Source: PALSA-555 sp035468285
Lineage (GTDB): Bacteria; Actinomycetota; Acidimicrobiia; IMCC26256; PALSA-555
Length of the DNA: 13,667 nucleotides
Assembly: GCA_035468285.1 (NCBI GenBank)
Contig: DATISY010000124.1
Coordinates: 1-13,667 of the forward strand
Reading direction: 5' to 3'
Of the stretch, positions 7,117 to 13,667 are shown piece after piece. The translations under genes and the position numbers were made by a program. Numbering within the stretch: the stretch's first letter is position 1; each line of letters starts with the position of its first letter. The notes under the pieces are model-generated. The model saw only the letters and a list, made by a program, of their open reading frames with translations, had not been told where the DNA came from and searched no databases.

Positions 7117-7785
7117 ATGGCGGCCCACGAACAGCGCGATGGGCCGGGTGTGGTCCTGTTCGACCTCGACAACACACTGGCCGACCGCGAAGCCGCCTTT
7201 CGCCGTTGGGCCGAGCATTTCGCGGCCGAGCATGAGCTCGACGGGTCCTGCGTCCAGTTCCTCTGCATGAGTGACGGCGATGGGTACGTTCCCCGGGACG
7301 AGCTCTTTGGCGCCATCCGGAACCGATACGGGCTCACCCCCGCGGTGGAAGAGCTCGTAGACCGGTATCGAGCTGAATATCCCCGCCACTTCCAGCCAGC
7401 ATCCGACGTCCGGGGGGCGCTCATGCGCCTGCGGGAGAACGGCTGGAAGATCGGGATCGTGACAAATGGGCCGCCCTCCCAAAACGACAAGATCGCCAGC
7501 CTCGGGCTCGGCGACCTCATCGATGGGAGTTGCGTCTCCGCGGACGTGAGCGTCGAGAAGCCCGACCGGCGCATCTTCGAGCTCGCCGCCGCCCACTGCG
7601 GTGGCCCGTTGTCGGGCTGGATGGTCGGTGATTCCGCCGACACCGACATTGCCGGCGGTCAGGCTGCTGGACTGCGCACCATCTGGGTCTCGCACGGACG
7701 AACCTGGGACCGACCCGACTACGCCCCCGACGCCGTCGTCGCCACCATCGCCGAGGCAGCGGCGCGGATCACCGGGCGACGCTGA
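7117..7785 (+). CDS. HAD-superfamily hydrolase
   Basis: This is a 222-aa cytoplasmic phosphatase-like enzyme. All four HAD motifs are visible: I, DLDNT with Asp16 as nucleophile and Asp18 as acid/base; II, the TNG at 116-118; III, Lys148 in VEKPDRRIF; IV, GDSADTDIAGG at 171-181 for magnesium binding. The helical cap between motifs I and II (about residues 21-95) indicates a subfamily I enzyme of the phosphoglycolate phosphatase/haloacid dehalogenase-like kind. The substrate is unknown. The gene follows the acyl-CoA ligase by 22 nt with no promoter and no strong Shine-Dalgarno, so it is likely expressed with the ligase. ATG 7117 is the first plausible start and places motif I at the usual distance from the N-terminus. 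Confidence 0.9.
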   Translation: MAAHEQRDGPGVVLFDLDNTLADREAAFRRWAEHFAAEHELDGSCVQFLCMSDGDGYVPRDELFGAIRNRYGLTPAVEELVDRYRAEYPRHFQPASDVRGALMRLRENGWKIGIVTNGPPSQNDKIASLGLGDLIDGSCVSADVSVEKPDRRIFELAAAHCGGPLSGWMVGDSADTDIAGGQAAGLRTIWVSHGRTWDRPDYAPDAVVATIAEAAARITGRR

Positions 7786-7796
7786 CCTACGGCGTC

Positions 7797-7807
7797 GGGT
7801 CTGACCC
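7797..7807. repeat. GGGTC-T-GACCC palindrome, REP-like remnant
   Basis: A perfect 5+1+5 palindrome followed by CAAA starts 12 nt after the HAD stop. The minus-strand reading, TTTGGGGTCAGACCC, resembles extragenic palindromes seen in several copies in some bacterial genomes and linked there to REP-associated transposases. That link is from memory. Only one copy and no transposase occur here. A weak transcription end signal for the ligase-HAD unit is the alternative. Confidence 0.3.
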
Positions 7808-7983
7808 CAAACCTGCCGTCTCGTGCATCGCCGCGCGATCGGCACGGCCGCCGGACCTCGACAACCCAAATGCCGCGCCCGACGACCAGAGGCTCTTTCC
7901 GCGACGCGACCAGCTGGACGCGGGAACCGATCACCTCTCGGGTCCGGGAAGGCGCTGCTAACGGTGCCGGGCCGTTGGGTCGC

Positions 7984-7998
7984 CATACTGGCGGCATG
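7984..7998 (+). promoter_or_regulatory. Possible leaderless -10 (CATACT) before the YyaL-type gene
   Basis: CATACT at 7984-7989 has the A and T most conserved in -10 boxes and ends 6 nt before ATG 7996, which would put the transcript start at or beside the start codon. No Shine-Dalgarno is present. It is a weaker match than the TANNNT boxes before the peptidase, ligase and nuclease genes. Confidence 0.35.
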
Positions 7999-10074
7999 CC
8001 GCTGCTGCGCGACCTCGCCGCTCAGGACCAGCCGCTGTCGCCGTACCTCGCCCAGCACGCCGACAATCCGGTCGACTGGTACGCGTGGGGCGACGACGCG
8101 TTCGCCGCCGCGCGCGAACAGGATCGACCGGTGCTGCTCTCCGTCGGCTACTCGGCGTGTCACTGGTGTCACGTCATGGCCCACGAATCCTTCGAGGACC
8201 CCGACGTCGCCGCACTCATGAACCGGCTCTTCGTGAACGTCAAGGTCGACCGGGAGGAGCGGCCCGATGTCGACGCGATCTACATGCAGGCGGTCCAGGC
8301 CCTGACGGGGAGCGGCGGGTGGCCCATGACGGTGTTCCTCGCACCGGACGGGACACCGTTCTTCGGGGGCACGTACTTCCCGAAAGTGGACCGGCACGGC
8401 CTGGTCGGGTTCCCGCGCCTCGCCGAGCGCATCGATGAGGCGTGGCGGACCCAACGGCCCCAGCTGCTCGAGCAGGGCGGCAAGCTCCGGGAGCTGATCG
8501 CCGCCAGCTCCCGCTTCGGCGGCGGAGACACGGAACCGGGCCCGGAGATCCTCACCGCGGCGCTCGAGACGGTGGGCCGCCAGTTCGACCGGCGCTTCGG
8601 CGGGTTCGGTCGCGCGCCGAAGTTCCCACCGTCGACGACGATCGACTTCCTGCTCCGCGCCCAGATGCGTGACCCTGACCCGGCCACGCTCGAGATGGCG
8701 ACGATCACGCTCGACGCGATGGCCGCGGGCGGGATGTGCGACCAGGTCGGCGGCGGGTTCCACCGCTACTCGGTCGACGACCACTGGCTGGTCCCCCATT
8801 TCGAGAAGATGCTCTACGACCAGGCGCTGCTGCTCGGCGCGTACACCCATGGGTGGCTCGTCACCCGGGAGGACCGGTACCGGCGGGTGGCCGCGGAGCT
8901 CGTGGAGTACGTGCTGCGGGACCTGCGGCACCCGGACGGCGGGTTCTACGCCGCCGAGGACGCCGACTCCGAAGGCGTCGAGGGCAAGTTCTACCTCTGG
9001 TCGCTGGACGAGATCGCGGCGCTGTGCGGCGACGACGCAAGGGATGTCATCCGCTACTTCGGGGTGACGCGGGGCGGGAACTTCGAGGATCCCCACACCG
9101 GGTACCGGGGCAACATCATGCACGTCGTCGATCCCGGCGAGGAGCGCCCCGCGGGTGTGGCACGCTCGCTCCCGGTGCTGCGCGAGGCACGCGCCCAGCG
9201 GCCCCGGCCGGGACTCGACGACAAGGTGCTGCTCGGTTGGAACGCGCTGTTCGTGCGCGCCCTGGCCGAGGCCGGGGGGGCGTTCGACCGTCCCGACTGG
9301 GTCGACGTCGCCCGGGACAGCGCCCGGTTCCTGCTCACCGAGCTGCGGCGCGACGACGGCCGGTTCCTGCACTCCTGGCAGTCGGGCACGGCGCAGCTCC
9401 TCGCCTACGCCGACGACTACGCGGCGCTGCTCGAGGCGCTCCTGACCCTCGCGGAGGTGGACACGGTGGCGTGGCTCGACGACGCCCGCACCGTCGCTGA
9501 CGGCCTGCTGACGTTGTTCGCCGACGATGAGCACGGTGGCTTCTTCACCACCGGCGTCGACGCGGAGCCGCTGATCGTGCGGCCCAAGGACGTGCAGGAC
9601 GGGGCGTCCCCGGCAGCCAACTCGCTGGCGTGCCACGGCCTGTTGCGGCTCGCCGCGCTCACCGGGGAGACGCGGTACGAGGCGCCGGCTCGCCGATGGC
9701 TCGGGGTCCTCGCTCCCGTGCTCGGCGAGCATCCCACCGCGTTCGCGTACCTCCTGGCCGCGCTGGAACGTGCCCTCGCCGCGCCCCTCGAGGTGGCGTT
9801 GGTCGGCGACGGGCCGGACCTGGCGGCGCTACGCCGCGAGGTGCTGGGTCGCCTCCTCCCCGCCGCGGTGACGCTCAGCGGCCCGCCCGACGCGGATGAT
9901 GAACGGTCGCCGCTCCTCGCGGGACGGTCCACGGTCGACGGGCACGCCACCGCGTATGTGTGCGAACGGTTCGCGTGCCGGGTCCCGGTGACGAGCCCCG
10001 ACGCGTTACGGGACGAGCTCGACGCTGCGGTGCAGTCCTCCCGGCCGGGGGGCCGGTCGGGCGGGTTGGGTTAG
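7996..10074 (+). CDS. Thioredoxin-domain protein, YyaL/SPATA20 family (DUF255)
   Basis: This is a 692-aa protein of the widespread but poorly understood YyaL/spermatogenesis-associated 20 family. The N-terminal domain (about 1-165) has a thioredoxin fold with the family signature SVGYSACHWCHVMAHESF: Cys55-His-Trp-Cys58 as a CxxC redox pair. It continues with FVNVKVDREERPDVD and the GGWPMTVFLAPDGTPFFGGTYFP stretch. The remainder is an (alpha/alpha)6-barrel-like region related to N-acylglucosamine 2-epimerases, including FPPSTTIDFLL, VPHFEKMLYDQALL, GFYAAEDADSEGVEGKFYLW and DDKVLLGWNALFVRALAEA. It has no signal peptide, so cytoplasmic. Its reaction is not established. ATG 7996 gives the usual N-terminus (SPYLAQHADNPVDWYAW); the frame is open to 7870, but that extension looks non-coding. 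Its TAG stop overlaps the stop of the convergent gene. Confidence 0.95.
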   Translation: MPLLRDLAAQDQPLSPYLAQHADNPVDWYAWGDDAFAAAREQDRPVLLSVGYSACHWCHVMAHESFEDPDVAALMNRLFVNVKVDREERPDVDAIYMQAVQALTGSGGWPMTVFLAPDGTPFFGGTYFPKVDRHGLVGFPRLAERIDEAWRTQRPQLLEQGGKLRELIAASSRFGGGDTEPGPEILTAALETVGRQFDRRFGGFGRAPKFPPSTTIDFLLRAQMRDPDPATLEMATITLDAMAAGGMCDQVGGGFHRYSVDDHWLVPHFEKMLYDQALLLGAYTHGWLVTREDRYRRVAAELVEYVLRDLRHPDGGFYAAEDADSEGVEGKFYLWSLDEIAALCGDDARDVIRYFGVTRGGNFEDPHTGYRGNIMHVVDPGEERPAGVARSLPVLREARAQRPRPGLDDKVLLGWNALFVRALAEAGGAFDRPDWVDVARDSARFLLTELRRDDGRFLHSWQSGTAQLLAYADDYAALLEALLTLAEVDTVAWLDDARTVADGLLTLFADDEHGGFFTTGVDAEPLIVRPKDVQDGASPAANSLACHGLLRLAALTGETRYEAPARRWLGVLAPVLGEHPTAFAYLLAALERALAAPLEVALVGDGPDLAALRREVLGRLLPAAVTLSGPPDADDERSPLLAGRSTVDGHATAYVCERFACRVPVTSPDALRDELDAAVQSSRPGGRSGGLG

Positions 10075-10736
10075 CGGCGGCGGCCGAGGTCCCCGGCGAG
10101 CGCTTCGGCCATCGCCCAGCCGTACGCGATGACCGCTTCGCCCTTCTCGGGCCGGACGGTGCCGACGAGGTCGGCGGCGGCCTTCCCGCCGAGCTTCACG
10201 TGGCGGGAGTCGAGCACCGCCTCGGACTTCCCGTTCGCCTTGAGCCGGAACTTGCGGTCGTCGTAGCGGGCGTCGCACCCGAAGCGGCGGGCGAGGCGGC
10301 GACCCCAGGCCCGCTCTTCCCCGTTCGGGGCGTACTTCGGGCGGGGGCACACGTCGGCGAGGCCGCCGAGGAGGGCGTACGCGGCGGGTTGCGCGACCCG
10401 GCCCGCGACGAGGACGTCCTCGTCAGGGAAGGAGATCGCGGCCCGCCGGTAGAGCTCCCCGACGAGGCCTTCGAGGGTGGGGCGCGCGGTGCGGCCCTTC
10501 TTGGTCGCCCCGAGGCCCCACAGGATGCAGGGGGTGCCACCGATGCGCTCCAGGGACCCGAACAAGAAGCCGTGGAGGTCATCGTCCTCGGTGCAGACCG
10601 CGACGAGCGGGAACTGCTCGACGTGACGATCGAGGAGCTCGTCGCCGATCGGTAGACCGATTCCGGCGACGAATTGGCCGAGCTCATCGAGCTCGGCCGG
10701 CTTCAGGGACACAGAATCGCGGGATTCGACGCTCAT
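10071..10736 (-). CDS. Conserved-looking protein of unknown function
   Basis: This 221-aa protein is not recognised. It is soluble, with no signal peptide or membrane helix. A strand-rich middle (PLVAVCTEDDDLHGFLFGSL at 43-62, then PCILWGLGATKKG at 69-81) followed by a helix at about 88-100 gives a faint GNAT-like impression, but no acetyl-CoA loop can be assigned. The C-terminal half is basic, with RPKYAPNGEERAWGRRLARRF near 132-152 and DDRKFRLKANGKSE near 159-172, and could contact nucleic acid or polyphosphate. ATG 10736 has AGGGA close upstream as a poor ribosome site. It is the last gene of a minus-strand set, 59 nt after PPK2, and its TAA stop shares bases with the TAG of the convergent YyaL-type gene. 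The coherent composition and tight packing support a real gene. Confidence 0.8.
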   Translation of the reverse strand: MSVESRDSVSLKPAELDELGQFVAGIGLPIGDELLDRHVEQFPLVAVCTEDDDLHGFLFGSLERIGGTPCILWGLGATKKGRTARPTLEGLVGELYRRAAISFPDEDVLVAGRVAQPAAYALLGGLADVCPRPKYAPNGEERAWGRRLARRFGCDARYDDRKFRLKANGKSEAVLDSRHVKLGGKAAADLVGTVRPEKGEAVIAYGWAMAEALAGDLGRRR

Positions 10737-10795
10737 GGGTTCCCTATTCTGCCCGACCGACCCCAGAAACGGCCAGTCGACTTCGGGGCCGGTTT

Positions 10796-11614
10796 TCAGT
10801 GGATGACGATGCCGGCGAAGCTGGGATCGGGTGAGGGGATCTGCGGGTCGAGGCGGCGGAGCGCCTCGACGAGGAGCGTCGCCACGACGACGTTGCGGAC
10901 CCATTTGCGGTCCGCGGGCACGACGTGCCAGGGGGCGTGCACCGTGGAGGTCTCGGCCAGCACCTCGTCGTAGAGGGTCTGGTAGTCGTCCCAGTCGCGG
11001 CGGGCGTCGAGATCGGACAGCTGGAACTTCCAGGCTCGGGTCGCGTCCCCGAGGCGCCGCTCCAGGCGGGCGGTCTGCTCCTCCTTGGAGAGGTGCAGGA
11101 ACACCTTCACCACGGTGGTGCCCTCGTCGTCGAGGAGCCGCTCGAACTCTCGGATGTGGCGATACCGGCGGCGGGCCTCCTCCCGGGTGACGGCGCCGCC
11201 GAACCGGGCGGCGAGGACGTCCTCGTAGTGGGACCGGTTGAAGACCCCGAGGCGGCCCCGTTCGGGGCACACGGCATGGACCCGCCAGAGGTAGTCGTGG
11301 GCGATGTCGGTGTCGTTGGGGACCTTGAAGCTGGTGACCTGGCATCCCTGGGGGTTGAGGCCGCTGAGGACATGACGGACGGTGCTGTCCTTGCCGGAGG
11401 TGTCCATGCCCTGCAGGACCAGGAGGAGACTGCGGGTCGATTCGGCCCAGAGGCGACGGTGGAGGTTGTTGAGCTCGGTGAGGAGCTCCTCGAGGTGCGC
11501 CACGCCGTCGGGCTTGGTGCCCAAGCCGAGCTTGTCGTCGGTGGGCCGGCCCGCCAGACCCGAGGGGCCACGGGGTTGGATCTTCAATCCCTCGAAGCGC
11601 CGGTCGTCGCTCAA
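10796..11614 (-). CDS. ppk2: Polyphosphate kinase 2 (PPK2 family)
   Basis: This 272-aa kinase transfers phosphate between polyphosphate and nucleotides, in this family usually polyphosphate-driven phosphorylation of NDP (class I) or NMP (class II). Motifs are the Walker A LQGMDTSGKDS with GMDTSGKD at 69-76, the Walker B-like FNRSHYEDV at 125-133, and the lid region with RREAR-like arginines, here TREEARRRYRHIREFERLL at 143-161. The C-terminal APWHVVPADRKWVRN is also typical. A single domain of this length is normal. The start is a TTG at 11614, preceded by GGAGG 7 nt upstream and overlapping the nuclease stop as TTGA. The open frame continues far upstream, but that part is antisense shadow. 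Cytoplasmic; contributes to energy or phosphate storage. Which class it belongs to cannot be decided here. Confidence 0.95.
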   Translation of the reverse strand: MSDDRRFEGLKIQPRGPSGLAGRPTDDKLGLGTKPDGVAHLEELLTELNNLHRRLWAESTRSLLLVLQGMDTSGKDSTVRHVLSGLNPQGCQVTSFKVPNDTDIAHDYLWRVHAVCPERGRLGVFNRSHYEDVLAARFGGAVTREEARRRYRHIREFERLLDDEGTTVVKVFLHLSKEEQTARLERRLGDATRAWKFQLSDLDARRDWDDYQTLYDEVLAETSTVHAPWHVVPADRKWVRNVVVATLLVEALRRLDPQIPSPDPSFAGIVIH

Positions 11615-11624
11615 TATCGGACCT
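11611..11624 (-). promoter_or_regulatory. TTGA stop-start overlap with internal Shine-Dalgarno
   Basis: The nuclease TGA and the PPK2 TTG share the four bases TTGA (11614 to 11611), and GGAGG inside the last nuclease codons lies 7 nt before the TTG. This predicts translational coupling and fixes the PPK2 start at an unusual TTG codon. Confidence 0.75.
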
Positions 11625-12450
11625 CCGCGAGGATCGCGTAGTGGTCGGATGGGTAGATGCCGTCCACCAGCTGGGTGCCCTCGATGCGCGCGGCGAGGAC
11701 CTGGCCGGCTCCGTGGGCTCGGGGGTAGCCGACGAAGACGTAGTCGAGGCGCCGGTCCGGTTCGCAGTCGAGGGTGGCGAACGGGTTGACGTTCGACCAG
11801 GTGTAGCCGGGTCCGCCGTCGCCTGCGGTGCGCCACGCGTCGAGGAACATCAACTTCGGGACGGGCACGGCCCCCAGGCCGGTCAGGAGCCGGATCTCGT
11901 CGGAGTCCGGTTCGGCGTTGAAGTCGCCGGTGAGGATCGGCGGGTAGGTGCGCCGGTCGCTGGTCTCGGCGACGAACTCGCAGATCGCCCGGATCTGATC
12001 CTGGCGCACATCGCTCTGGTCCATCCGCCAGTTGAGATGGGTGACGAACACCTCGAGGGGCCCGCGGGGGCCGTCGATGTCGGCGCGCAGGACGACCCGC
12101 AGCTCGTCGAGGCCCGGCGGTGCGGGCAGCGGACGGGCTTCGTGGTCGCGGATCGGCCAGCGCGACAGGATCGCGTTCCCGAGGCTCTCGGTCGCCAGGT
12201 CGACGCCGAGGCCGGCGGCGTGCGCGACGTGGTAGCCGCCCAACCCGGCAGCGAGCTGGTCGGCCTGGCGGGGTCCGTCCCGTTCCTCCCAGACCTCCTG
12301 GAGGCAGACGATGTCGGGGCCCAGCCGGGTGAGCGTCGCGGCGATCGCAGGTTGGCGTTGCGCCCACGGGCCGAATCGCCACCAGAGATTCCACGACATG
12401 ACGGTCATGCGTGTGTCGAGTCGCGGCGGGAACTCCCACGCGGCGGTCAC
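11611..12450 (-). CDS. Endonuclease/exonuclease/phosphatase family protein
   Basis: This 279-aa member of the EEP fold includes metal-dependent nucleases of the exonuclease III/DNase I kind and phosphoesterases. Motifs in order: MSWNLWW (metal-binding Asn21), VCLQEVW (Glu52), HLNWR, TGDFNAEPDS (Asp176, Asn178), RLDYVF and SDHYAIL (catalytic Asp269-His270). All active-site residues are present. It has no signal peptide, so it probably acts inside the cell; whether it cuts DNA or RNA or removes a phosphate is unknown. The GTG at 12450 is favoured by TAGTGT 8 nt upstream and the absence of any Shine-Dalgarno; ATG 12408, 14 codons on, is a close alternative. It is the first gene of the operon with PPK2, overlapping it by 4 nt, and diverges from the P450 gene. 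Confidence 0.88.
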   Translation of the reverse strand: MTAAWEFPPRLDTRMTVMSWNLWWRFGPWAQRQPAIAATLTRLGPDIVCLQEVWEERDGPRQADQLAAGLGGYHVAHAAGLGVDLATESLGNAILSRWPIRDHEARPLPAPPGLDELRVVLRADIDGPRGPLEVFVTHLNWRMDQSDVRQDQIRAICEFVAETSDRRTYPPILTGDFNAEPDSDEIRLLTGLGAVPVPKLMFLDAWRTAGDGGPGYTWSNVNPFATLDCEPDRRLDYVFVGYPRAHGAGQVLAARIEGTQLVDGIYPSDHYAILAEVRY

Positions 12451-12464
12451 GGCCGCCGACACTA
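12448..12464 (-). promoter_or_regulatory. Leaderless-type -10 box (TAGTGT) before the nuclease GTG
   Basis: On the minus strand TAGTGT (12464 to 12459) fits TANNNT and ends 8 nt before GTG 12450. It would drive the nuclease-PPK2-unknown operon. A TCGACA lies 20 nt further upstream, which is too far for a normal -35. Confidence 0.45.
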
Positions 12465-12534
12465 ACCTGCCCCTCGCGCCAGGCTGTCGACGGTGGCGGT
12501 GGTTCGCCGGGTCCGTCGGGGTGAGGAGGGCCGC

Positions 12535-13667
12535 ATGACGCTCGACGTGAACCTGCTCGACGGAGGGTTCTACGCCGGCGACCCGTACCCGACGTACCGG
12601 CGGCTGCGCGACGAGGCGCCGGTCTACCGCGACGCGGTGAACGGCATCTGGGGTGTCAGCCGCTATCAAGACATCGTCGATATCGAGAAGGAGCCCGCCC
12701 GGTACACGTCGTCGCAGGGGTCGAGGCCCCGGATCGTCGGGGACGTGTCGTCGATCAACAACGACGATCCGCTCCACCAGAACAAGCGTCGTCTCGTCGC
12801 CCGGCGATTCACGCCACGGTCGGTGAAGCAGCACGAGGACGACGTCCGCGAGGTCGTCACGGCCCTGATCGACGCGGTCGCCCCGACCGGCCGCTGCGAT
12901 GTGGTCCGGGACCTCGCCGCGCCGCTCCCCGCCCGGGTGATCGCGGGGATGCTCGGCTTCCCGAGCGACCTCGCGCCCAAGTGCAAGGAGTGGTCCGAGG
13001 TCACGATGCTGTCGGGCGGCACCTACCCGACGGACGGGAGCGCCCCTCAGCCGGGCGGCGCCACCATGACTGCGGTGCTCGAGTTCGCCGAGGTGGCGCT
13101 CGAGACCCTCGGGGCGCGCCGCCGGGAACCCCGCGACGACCTGCTGTCGGTGTGGGCCCACAGCGAGGTCGAGTTTCCCGACGGGACGAAACGGCCGCTG
13201 ACCGATGACGAGATCGTCCACGAGGCGCTGCTGCTCCTCGACGGTGGGGCAGAGACGACCCGCACGGTGATCGGCACCATGGTCGTGGAGCTGACCCGCC
13301 ACCCCGACGAGCACGCCCGGCTGGTCGCCGACCCGTCACTGCTCGCCCAGACCGGCGTCGAGGAGTTCATCCGCTGGGTGACCCCGATCCTCAACATGCG
13401 TCGCACCGCCACGGAGGACCACGAGCTGCACGGGCAGTCGATCGCGGCCGGTGACGAGCTGCTCCTCATGTACTCGTCAGCGAACCGCGACGAGCGGGTC
13501 TTCGACGGCCCGGACCGGCTCGACGTGACCCGGCCCCACAATCATCATGTCGCGTTCGGGTTCGGCACCCATTTCGGTCTCGGGGCGTCGCTGGCCCGGC
13601 TCGAGATCCGGGTCATGTTCGAGGAGCTCGTGCGGCGCCTCCACGATCTCCGCCTGGCGTCGGAGGC
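12535..13667 (+). CDS. Cytochrome P450, CYP142-like, axial Cys replaced by Gly (3' partial)
   Basis: The first 377 residues of a P450 fold protein; the window ends before the stop. Typical P450s bind heme through a thiolate and hydroxylate a substrate with O2 and ferredoxin electrons. Overall sequence recalls mycobacterial CYP142 sterol hydroxylases (from memory), for example DPYPTYRRLRDEAPVYRD, DLAAPLPARVIAGMLG and LARLEIRVMFEELVRRL. The I-helix has GGAETTR with Glu240-Thr241, ExxR is Glu277-Arg280, and the heme loop is FGFGTHFGLG at 341-350. At the eighth loop position, where the axial Cys should be, codon 348 is GGT (Gly); TGT would need one base change. The frame is otherwise unbroken with normal codon use. 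ATG 12535 has a strong GAGGAGGG site. The loss is either real, giving a protein unable to form a normal P450 centre, or a sequence error. Confidence 0.9.
   Translation, partial: MTLDVNLLDGGFYAGDPYPTYRRLRDEAPVYRDAVNGIWGVSRYQDIVDIEKEPARYTSSQGSRPRIVGDVSSINNDDPLHQNKRRLVARRFTPRSVKQHEDDVREVVTALIDAVAPTGRCDVVRDLAAPLPARVIAGMLGFPSDLAPKCKEWSEVTMLSGGTYPTDGSAPQPGGATMTAVLEFAEVALETLGARRREPRDDLLSVWAHSEVEFPDGTKRPLTDDEIVHEALLLLDGGAETTRTVIGTMVVELTRHPDEHARLVADPSLLAQTGVEEFIRWVTPILNMRRTATEDHELHGQSIAAGDELLLMYSSANRDERVFDGPDRLDVTRPHNHHVAFGFGTHFGLGASLARLEIRVMFEELVRRLHDLRLASE

Noticed and set aside
5487..7649. 720-codon minus-strand open frame
   Set aside because: Antisense to the acyl-CoA ligase and HAD genes. It contains Asp/Val/Arg-rich shadow sequence and no domain.
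6940..9732. 930-codon open frame on the minus strand
   Set aside because: It runs antisense through the HAD and YyaL-type genes, whose motifs are complete on the plus strand. The translation is low-complexity Arg/Val/Gly/Pro-rich, as expected opposite high-GC genes.
11615..12439. Long N-terminal extension of PPK2
   Set aside because: The frame overlaps the EEP nuclease, which has all its motifs. The TTG at 11614 with GGAGG is the natural start.
1..13667. Phage defence, toxin-antitoxin, CRISPR or mobile element system
   Set aside because: No array of spaced repeats, recombinase, transposase, restriction enzyme or toxin-antitoxin pair was found. The nuclease-PPK2 operon was considered as a defence candidate, but nothing in the sequence supports that.

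Overview
The window is high-GC, gene-dense bacterial DNA that looks like a free-living actinobacterium, most probably an uncultured Acidimicrobiia-type lineage. This placement is inferred from the strong G/C preference at third codon positions, an F420-type luciferase-like oxidoreductase, a PPK2 kinase, GTG and TTG starts, and several genes that lack a Shine-Dalgarno site but carry a TANNNT -10 box 8 nt upstream of the start codon (leaderless style). No rRNA, tRNA, CRISPR array, phage or transposase gene is visible.

Layout. Bases 1-1414 are sparse: a possible 64-aa two-helix membrane protein (+), about 500 bases with no credible gene, a small SHOCT-domain membrane protein (-) with an 11-bp-spaced direct repeat at its promoter, and a gap with two hairpins. 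Next is a divergent pair: a STAS anti-anti-sigma-like protein (-) lacking the usual phospho-serine, and an L,D-transpeptidase (+). A 21-bp perfect palindrome lies between them. Bases 2868-5459 hold an F420-type LLM oxidoreductase (-) and a divergent M3/M2-like zinc peptidase (+) 42 bp away. Bases 5496-10074 run on the + strand: a FadD19-like acyl-CoA ligase, a HAD hydrolase, and a YyaL/SPATA20-type thioredoxin-domain protein. Bases 10071-12450 form a minus-strand operon: endonuclease/exonuclease/phosphatase, then PPK2 (TTGA overlap), then an unrecognised 221-aa protein whose stop overlaps that of the YyaL gene. Divergent from this operon is a cytochrome P450 cut off by the window end.

How the genes fit together. 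Most are housekeeping or catabolic genes typical of soil and aquatic actinobacteria. The ligase resembles steroid side-chain CoA ligases and the P450 resembles CYP142-type sterol hydroxylases, so a lipid or sterol catabolic theme is possible, though the two genes are 5.4 kb apart.

The standout observation is the P450. It keeps the I-helix ETT and ExxR motifs and the whole heme-binding loop, but the invariant axial cysteine is a glycine (codon GGT at 13576-13578). It is either a non-classical P450 fold protein or a one-base sequence error, and this is the item most worth checking.
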